NCBI GenBank assembly: GCA_934502885.1
Contig: CAKSUT010000013.1
Span: 1 to 63,292, forward strand
Direction of reading: 5' to 3'
DNA: 63,292 nt
Source: an uncultured Eubacteriales bacterium
Lineage (GTDB): Bacteria > Bacillota > Clostridia > Oscillospirales > CAG-382
Every line of letters begins with the position of its first letter. The first letter of the stretch is position 1. The translations under genes and the position numbers were made by a program. Positions 58,081 through 63,292 of the stretch are shown here, piece by piece. The notes beneath the pieces were generated by a model. It was not told the DNA's origin and made no database searches. It saw only the letters and a list, made by a program, of their open reading frames with translations.

Positions 58081-60501
58081 ATGGCTGAACTTTATTTTTC
58101 CAAAAAATACGTTTGTGCGACAAAAGAATACTCCACCTTCGACAAGCACGTCAGAGCTCCCCTTTTCAGAAAGGAGTTCACGCTTGACGCTGCGCCGAAA
58201 AATGCCGAAATCGTCATCACCGGTCTCGGCTTTTACCGCCTTTTCGTAAACGGCAGGGACATCACCAAGGGCTTCCTTGCGCCGTACATCTCGAACACCG
58301 ACGACGTCATCTACTACGACTGCTACGACCTCACGGCGCTTCTCTCCGAGGGCGAGAACGTCATAGGCGTAATGCTCGGCGACGGTATGCAGAACCTCAT
58401 CACCAACGTGTGGGACTTCAACGACACCGTCTTCACCTCGTCTCCGAAGCTTGCGCTTTACTTTTCTGCCGAAACCGACTCCGGCAAAACCGAGTTTGAG
58501 GCTGACTCCTTCAAGTGTACCGAAGGTCCGATTCTCTTCAACAACCACCGCTGCGGAGTTCACTACGACGCGCGTCTCGAAATTCCCGGCTGGGCGGAAC
58601 CCGGTCTTGACGACTCCGATTGGCGCGAGCCGCTTACGGCGGACAATCCCCGAGGCATGAGAAAGCTTTGTGACGCCGACCCGATAACGGTGCGCAGCGA
58701 ATTTGCGCCGGTTGACGTGAGAAAGGGCGAGATGCTTCCCTACCACGAAAGAAAGGACGTTGCCGACTACATCGCCGGAATGGACATTCCCGAGTACGAC
58801 AATCCCTGCACGGGCGGCTACATATACGATTTCGGCAAGAACAGCTCCGGCGTATTCAGACTTAAGATTAAGAATGCAAAGCCGGGACAGAAGATTTCGT
58901 TCCAGTGCGCCGAGTGGATGACGCCCGAGGGCAAGCTTGACTTCACCAACATAAACTTCTTCCCGAACGGTTACTGTCAGCGCGACATTTACATCTGCCG
59001 AGGCGGCGAAGAGGAGGTATACGTTCCCGACTTCGTATACCACGGCTACCGATATCTGTACGTTTACGGCATAACCGAAGAGCAGGCGACAAAGGAGCTT
59101 CTCACCTACATCGAGATAAACTCCGACTTTACAGAAAGAGCGTCGTTCAGCTGTTCAGACGAGGTTGCGAACAAGCTCTACGCCATGACGAACAACTCCG
59201 ACCTCTCAAACTTCCACTATTTCCCAACCGACTGCCCGCACCGTGAGAAGAACGGATGGACGGGCGATGCGGCGGCCTCCTCGGAGCATATGGTGATGAC
59301 TCTTTCCGTTGAGAGAAGCTGGCGCGAGTGGATGCAGAGCATACGTCTTTCGCAGACGCTCGACGGACACATTCCGGGCATAGTTCCGACCAACGGCTGG
59401 GGACTTGCGTGGGGCAACGGTCCGGCGTGGGACAGAGTCATGTTCGATCTGCCGTACTACACGTACATTTACAGGGGCGAGACGGAGATGATAACCGAAA
59501 ACGCTCACATGATGCTGCGCTACCTTGAGCTTATCACCCGTGTGCGCGACAAGAGGGGCATTGTGCGCTGGGGACTCGGAGACTGGTGTCCGGCAACCGG
59601 CGGAAGCACCTCCAATGCGGCACCAATTCTCGGCTACACGAACGGAATAATGATAATGGATATGTGCCGCAAGGCAAAGGTGATGTTCGACGCTGCGGGA
59701 TTCCCCCTCCATGCGGAATTTGCCGAGAGACTCGGACGCGAGATGAAAGAAGCGGTGCGCCGAGAGTATCTTGACGAAAGCACGATGACGATTCTCAGCG
59801 ATTCACAGACCGGTCAGGCAATGGCTATATACTATGACCTTCTCACCCCGGCCGAGAAAAAGCAGGCGTTTGACGTTCTTCTGGGACTTATCGAGAGAAA
59901 CAACGGCGATTTCAGCGTGGGATATCTCGGAGCGAGATGCATTTTCCACGTGCTCTCCGACTACGGCTACACCGACCTTGCGTACCGCATGATAACTAAG
60001 GATACCTTCCCGTCTTACGGACTTTTCGTAAAGTACGGTCTTACGACTCTCCCCGAGGCATTCCGCAAAGACGAAGACTTTCTGTCAAACGACGGGCTTG
60101 ACGGCACAGGCTCTCTCAACCACCACTTTTTCGGAGACATCAAGCAGTGGTTCCTCCGCCAGGTCTGCGGTATAAACGTAAATCCGCATCTTGACGACCC
60201 GAACGAGATACTCGTATATCCGCACTTTGTCGAGGAACTTGCATTTGCCGAGGGAACATACGATGCGCCGCAGGGCCGGGTACACGTTAAGTGGACAAGA
60301 GCCGGCAACAAGATAATACTCACCGCAAACGCCGAGGGAAGCGTTAAGATTTCGGTAAAGCTTGACAACGGCTACTGTTTCTACAGCAATATTTCGACAA
60401 AGTGTTACATTGAAAACGGCGGAGTGACCGGTGCGACGGTTATAAAGAAGGATCCCGACAGTACTATAGGAATAACCGAGACCTCATACAAGACCTGCTG
60501 A
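58081..60501 (+). CDS. GH78 alpha-L-rhamnosidase
   Basis: 806 residues, ATG 58081 with AAAGGAAG. N-terminal beta domains (ITGLGFYRLFVNGRDITKGFLAPY, VIGVMLGDG), then the (alpha/alpha)6 barrel with the GH78 signature TDCPHREKNGWTGDA near residue 382; its acidic residues include the general acid. LNHHFFGDIKQWFLRQVCGI and the C-terminal beta domain are also typical. No signal peptide, so it works inside the cell on imported glycosides, releasing L-rhamnose by inversion. The acetyltransferase gene follows by 16 bases. Confidence 0.93.
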   Translation: MAELYFSKKYVCATKEYSTFDKHVRAPLFRKEFTLDAAPKNAEIVITGLGFYRLFVNGRDITKGFLAPYISNTDDVIYYDCYDLTALLSEGENVIGVMLGDGMQNLITNVWDFNDTVFTSSPKLALYFSAETDSGKTEFEADSFKCTEGPILFNNHRCGVHYDARLEIPGWAEPGLDDSDWREPLTADNPRGMRKLCDADPITVRSEFAPVDVRKGEMLPYHERKDVADYIAGMDIPEYDNPCTGGYIYDFGKNSSGVFRLKIKNAKPGQKISFQCAEWMTPEGKLDFTNINFFPNGYCQRDIYICRGGEEEVYVPDFVYHGYRYLYVYGITEEQATKELLTYIEINSDFTERASFSCSDEVANKLYAMTNNSDLSNFHYFPTDCPHREKNGWTGDAAASSEHMVMTLSVERSWREWMQSIRLSQTLDGHIPGIVPTNGWGLAWGNGPAWDRVMFDLPYYTYIYRGETEMITENAHMMLRYLELITRVRDKRGIVRWGLGDWCPATGGSTSNAAPILGYTNGIMIMDMCRKAKVMFDAAGFPLHAEFAERLGREMKEAVRREYLDESTMTILSDSQTGQAMAIYYDLLTPAEKKQAFDVLLGLIERNNGDFSVGYLGARCIFHVLSDYGYTDLAYRMITKDTFPSYGLFVKYGLTTLPEAFRKDEDFLSNDGLDGTGSLNHHFFGDIKQWFLRQVCGINVNPHLDDPNEILVYPHFVEELAFAEGTYDAPQGRVHVKWTRAGNKIILTANAEGSVKISVKLDNGYCFYSNISTKCYIENGGVTGATVIKKDPDSTIGITETSYKTC

Positions 60502-60517
60502 CGGAAGGAGAAACGGC

Positions 60518-61147
60518 ATGCTAAACGACGGAAAGGGAATGATGTTTTTCCCGAATGAGGATCGGCGTGTTGCTATAAAGAAAAGGACGCATATGCTGAA
60601 CCAAAAGTACAATTCCCTGACGGAGGATGAAATTGAAGAGCGTCGTGCGGTGCTCCGAGAGATACTCGGAGAGCTTAACGAGGGAGTGTCGTTCAACGGT
60701 CCGATACGCTTTCACTACGGTCGCCATACGAAGATTGGCAAGAACACGTTTTTCAACTTCAACTTTACCTGTCAGGATGACGTTGAAGTAACCATAGGCG
60801 AGAACTGCGATTTCGGACCTAACGTGACGATAGTGACTCCCATTCACCCCATGCTTGCAGACGAGCGTAAGGCACTGCGTTGTCCCGACGGCACCCAAAA
60901 GCGTCTTTGCTACGGAAAGCCGGTACACATAGGGAACAGATGCTGGATATGTGCGAACGTAGTTATTCTCCCGGGCGTCACGATAGGCGACGGCTGTGTC
61001 ATCGGAGCGGGAAGCGTTGTCACACGCTCTATTCCCGAGAATTCCTTTGCCGCCGGCAATCCCTGCCGTGTTATCCGAACTCTCTCCGACGCCGACTCCA
61101 TGGCGGCAAAACCCGAGATTCTCGGCGACTGCGAAGTCATTGAGTAA
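60518..61147 (+). CDS. Maltose/galactoside O-acetyltransferase-type LbH enzyme
   Basis: 209 residues from ATG 60518 (GGAGAAACGGC upstream). N-terminal maltose acetyltransferase helix region (RTHMLNQKYNSLTEDEIEERRAVLREILG), then left-handed beta-helix hexapeptides (IGKNTFFNFNFTCQDDVEVTIGENCDFGPNV) and the closing VVILPGVTIGDGCVIGAGSVVTRSIPENSFAAGNPCRVIR. The histidine of VTPIHPM is the likely catalytic base. Acetyl-CoA dependent acetylation of a sugar is expected; it forms an operon with the rhamnosidase. Confidence 0.92.
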   Translation: MLNDGKGMMFFPNEDRRVAIKKRTHMLNQKYNSLTEDEIEERRAVLREILGELNEGVSFNGPIRFHYGRHTKIGKNTFFNFNFTCQDDVEVTIGENCDFGPNVTIVTPIHPMLADERKALRCPDGTQKRLCYGKPVHIGNRCWICANVVILPGVTIGDGCVIGAGSVVTRSIPENSFAAGNPCRVIRTLSDADSMAAKPEILGDCEVIE

Positions 61148-61150
61148 CAG

Positions 61151-61210
61151 GTACGAGGAGACTGAGTGTCCTTTTCTTGAAAGAAACGTGCGACGCCGCA
61201 AGCGGTGTTG
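61151..61210 (+). repeat. Interspersed element A, copy 5 (after acetyltransferase)
   Basis: GAGTGTCC, TTTTCTTGAAAGAAACG and TGCGACGCCGCAAGCGG; about 35 bases are identical to the inverse of 14750-14775 after galE. Confidence 0.8.
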
Positions 61211-61259
61211 CCCCGGATTACATTCCCCGCAAAATTTCAATTAAACCTATGCAGAACAC

Positions 61260-61340
61260 GGAGAGAAATGCCGAGTGCAGACGCAAAGCGTCGAAAGCAC
61301 TCGGCATTTTCTTTCGCGCAGCTTGCTGCGCATATATGCG
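61260..61340 (+). repeat. Interspersed element D, copy 5 with trailing hairpin
   Basis: GGAGAGAAAT, stem GCCGAGTG/CACTCGGC and GACGC/GCGTC, ATTTTCTTTC; then GCAGCTTGCTGC and GCATATATGC. Nearly identical to copy 2. Confidence 0.8.
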
Positions 61341-61380
61341 CACCGAACGCGTTACTATCCCAAATTAAATAAAAGACTTT

Positions 61381-61489
61381 TCATTTCAAAGCGTCAGCTT
61401 TGAAATCGATAAAGTTCTTTGGTTCTTTCTTTCAAGAAAGAACGCGTCGCAGACGCCACCGCGGCGAGCGCCCTCGTAAGCCCTCGTCC
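61381..61489 (-). repeat. Interspersed element A, copy 6 (after araC-type gene)
   Basis: On the minus strand directly behind the stop: GGGACGAGGGCTTACGAGG, GCTCGCCGCGG, TTCTTTCTTGAAAGAAAG, CCAAAGAACTTTATCG and hairpin ATTTCAAAGC-TGAC-GCTTTGAAAT. Same order as copy 3. Confidence 0.82.
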
Positions 61490-61490
61490 C

Positions 61491-62318
61491 TTACGCGCGA
61501 CCTTTTTCCTTGCCGGGGGAAGTACCCATGTACTTTTTGTAGATGCGCACGAAGTATGAGGGATCGTCGAAGCCGACGTACCGCGCCGCCCTTTCGACGG
61601 TGTAACCGCCGTGCTCGAGAAGCGTGGCGGCAGTCCCGAACTTTAAGCGCAGAACGTATTCCTTCGGAGGCATACCCACGCTTTTCTCGAATACGCGGCG
61701 AAAGTTCGCTTCGCTCATGCACGATATCTCCGCAAGCTTTTTCACGCTCACATCGCCCGAAAGGTAGTTCTCCGCAATGTACGACGTCACGGGAAGTATG
61801 AGCGCGGAGGCCTTCGGCGTCTCTTCGTCGTGAAGCGACTGCGATATGTCGCAAAGCAAATCGTAAAGTGCCGACTTTACTCTGCACGGAGGGTAAAACG
61901 CAGTCATCGACTGCCGGGATATCTCCGCGATTTTCTCGCAGAGAACGTCGGAAGAACCGACCGTGTATACCGCAATACTGTCGGAAAGCGCAAACTCTTC
62001 ACCGCGACTGTCGGTCAGCACAAAATTTATCAGATAGTTGCTCATGCCTGCCTTGTCGTAGTTTCCGCTGAAAGTTACGGTGTATTGCGAGCCTTTCGGA
62101 ACGTATACCACATCCGTCGGCGAAGCCTCGGCACAGGGGGAACCGTCGCTTCTCGTGTATACGGTACTCGAACCCGTGAAAAACATTATGCCGTGATTGG
62201 GTCTTGCACGCTCGGCAAAGCTGTAAACCGAACCGTCGTGCCAGAACTGCGGAAACGCAAGCACATCTGACAAAGTAAAGTCAACCTTGTGAAGCTCGGA
62301 AAAAGGTATCACATTCAT
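61491..62318 (-). CDS. AraC-family transcriptional regulator
   Basis: 275 residues. The C-terminal 100 residues hold the double helix-turn-helix (SVKKLAEISCMSEANFRRVFEKSVGMPPKEYVLRLK in two parts, then RAARYVGFDDPSYFVRIYKKYMGTSP). The N-terminal 150 residues form a cupin-type sensor (FFTGSSTVYTRSDG, VVYVPKGSQYTVTF), as in sugar-responsive AraC proteins. It starts four bases after the deacetylase stop and probably controls the facing rhamnosidase operon (inference). Confidence 0.92.
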   Translation of the reverse strand: MNVIPFSELHKVDFTLSDVLAFPQFWHDGSVYSFAERARPNHGIMFFTGSSTVYTRSDGSPCAEASPTDVVYVPKGSQYTVTFSGNYDKAGMSNYLINFVLTDSRGEEFALSDSIAVYTVGSSDVLCEKIAEISRQSMTAFYPPCRVKSALYDLLCDISQSLHDEETPKASALILPVTSYIAENYLSGDVSVKKLAEISCMSEANFRRVFEKSVGMPPKEYVLRLKFGTAATLLEHGGYTVERAARYVGFDDPSYFVRIYKKYMGTSPGKEKGRA

Positions 62319-62322
62319 CGCG

Positions 62323-63030
62323 TTACTTTGAGAGAAGAACTTCGGTGTTCGTGCCGTAAAATACGTCGTCGTGACCCGAAATCAGGCGGCAGAACTCTTC
62401 AACCTCACTCCACGTGTCGTGAATGTCGAACTCGTATGCGTGACTCCAAATGTAAAAAATCTTCGGCTCGCCGGTCTCCATAGCGAGAAATTCCTTTGCA
62501 AGCTCGGTCGCACGCGCAATGCCGTCTCCGTGCAGATATACCGTCGGATTGAAACGGTAAAGGTTCTGCTGCAAGTCAAAGGAAAAGCTCGAGGTTATCG
62601 TCCGTGCGTACTTCACGCCGGTGTTCTCCGCAATAAGCTTCGCAACCCTGTCGTCGTTGTTCACACCGCCGCACGGATACGCCATGCCGACAACCTCATA
62701 GCCGACAAGCGCGGAGAGAGCCTTTCGGTCGTCCTCAACCTGACGGATAACTTTGCTGTCGTCCGCAATCTCTGTGAGGTTCGGATGATGAACGGTGTGT
62801 ACCGCAACCTCGTGATTCTTGTACACTTCACGCACTTCTTCCGGAAGCACCTTGTTGTGAACCACCGTCGCCGACTTGAACTGAAGTGTGTTCTTTCGTC
62901 CGAGGAGTCCGGAATTGAGGTTGAACGTACATTTGAGTCCGTACCTGTCGAAAATTTCAATGAGCCTTTTGTCCTGTGTTACGCCGTCGTCAAAGCTGAA
63001 CGTGACGGCTTTTTTCTTGCCGTTGAACAT
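62323..63030 (-). CDS. Polysaccharide deacetylase (NodB-type)
   Basis: 235 residues from ATG 63030 (AAAGGTGG upstream). NodB motifs: FSFDDG (D14, D15) and HTVHH (H78, H82) for the metal and base, then VGMAYPCGG and WSHAYEFD. No signal peptide. The family removes N- or O-acetyl groups from carbohydrates; together with the neighbouring acetyltransferase and rhamnosidase this suggests handling of acetylated rhamnose-containing glycans. Confidence 0.9.
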   Translation of the reverse strand: MFNGKKKAVTFSFDDGVTQDKRLIEIFDRYGLKCTFNLNSGLLGRKNTLQFKSATVVHNKVLPEEVREVYKNHEVAVHTVHHPNLTEIADDSKVIRQVEDDRKALSALVGYEVVGMAYPCGGVNNDDRVAKLIAENTGVKYARTITSSFSFDLQQNLYRFNPTVYLHGDGIARATELAKEFLAMETGEPKIFYIWSHAYEFDIHDTWSEVEEFCRLISGHDDVFYGTNTEVLLSK

Positions 63031-63048
63031 AATAATACCACCTTTCGG

Positions 63049-63130
63049 GAATTGAGAATTGAGAGTGGAGAATGGAGAATTGGGGTTGAAAAGCTCCTAA
63101 AGTCGCTTTTCTTCAATAATTGTATGGTGC
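63049..63130 (+). repeat. Interspersed element B, copy 5
   Basis: GGGAATTGAGAATTGAGAG, TGGAGAATGGAGAATTGGGG, AAGCTCCTAAAGTCGCTTTT, CTTCAATAATTGTATGGTGC; inverse of the 20790-20904 part of copy 2. Confidence 0.78.
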
Positions 63131-63195
63131 GGATTTTGAGGCGGTGCCATAGACGTAATGTCGAATTTTATTCGAGGTTATGGGGGAAATGCGTG

Positions 63196-63292
63196 ACTTG
63201 GTGATTGCACTTTCTCTCGGGTATTGCATGGAGGAGGCGAAGCCGACGAGGCTCCTCTTGTGCAACCGGTTACACAGGGGAGCCTCGGCGGC
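63196..63292 (+). repeat. Interspersed element C, copy 4 (cut by the window end)
   Basis: GATTGCACTTTCTCTCGGG, TATTGCATGGAGGAGGC, GAGGCTCC and AACCGGTTACACAGGGGAGC; the CCGGTT/AACCGG and GGCTCC stems are as in copy 1. Confidence 0.7.

Overview
The window looks like a chromosomal piece of an anaerobic, spore-forming-lineage Clostridia bacterium, most probably an uncultured gut member of the Oscillospiraceae/Ruminococcaceae. This is inference from gene content: SpoVT, a complete V/A-type ATPase operon, glycyl-radical chemistry, S-layer-homology (SLH) surface proteins, LUD-domain protein, strong AGGAGG ribosome binding sites with frequent GTG/TTG starts, and intergenic palindromic repeats of a kind I associate with gut Clostridia.

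Layout. 1-10500 (minus): a compact six-gene defence operon, in transcription order an ASCH/PLD-like/SNF2 helicase, a DUF4391 protein, a coiled-coil TIR protein, a type III Mod methyltransferase, an AlbA_2/Schlafen-type ATP-binding regulator and a type III Res subunit cut by the window edge. 11100-13900: an unknown acidic protein, a metallophosphoesterase and spoVT. 14783-18235 (minus): tRNA-Gly followed by two tiny membrane proteins, a PstS-like binding protein, an SGNH esterase and galE, with very tight spacing. 18325-22600 (plus): tRNA-Lys, a LUD protein, trmL and two tandem TIM-barrel sugar isomerase/epimerase paralogues. 22682-26298: a very large solute-binding lipoprotein and a SecG with an unusual acidic tail. 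27098-34843: a glycyl-radical-enzyme locus (activase, glycyl radical enzyme, FGGY kinase, class I phosphomannose isomerase) facing a ROK repressor and an orphan response regulator; a XylR-like palindrome overlaps the promoter of the activase. 35233-42760: a nuclease-like gene coupled to rsmG, a large SLH protein, a dinJ-yafQ toxin-antitoxin pair, a SLOG protein and two tiny ribbon-helix-helix proteins. 42779-48390 (minus): a GH29-like glycosidase, an SLH/beta-helix surface protein and a signal-less tandem copy of its beta-helix part. 48656-57377 (plus): nine V-ATPase genes. 57992-63030: GH78 alpha-L-rhamnosidase plus acetyltransferase, facing a polysaccharide deacetylase plus AraC regulator.

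Two things stand out beyond ordinary gene content. First, the defence operon interleaves a type III restriction-modification pair with a TIR effector, a helicase and an AlbA_2 regulator; I do not know a described system with this set. Second, seven intergenic regions are built from a small kit of recurring hairpin modules (called A to E plus UUCG-loop arrays here). In several modules the outer frame is conserved while the stem sequence differs between copies and yet stays base-paired, which is the signature expected of a structured RNA or a structured mobile DNA element rather than of neutral spacer.

All calls are from reading the sequence only; no database search was run.
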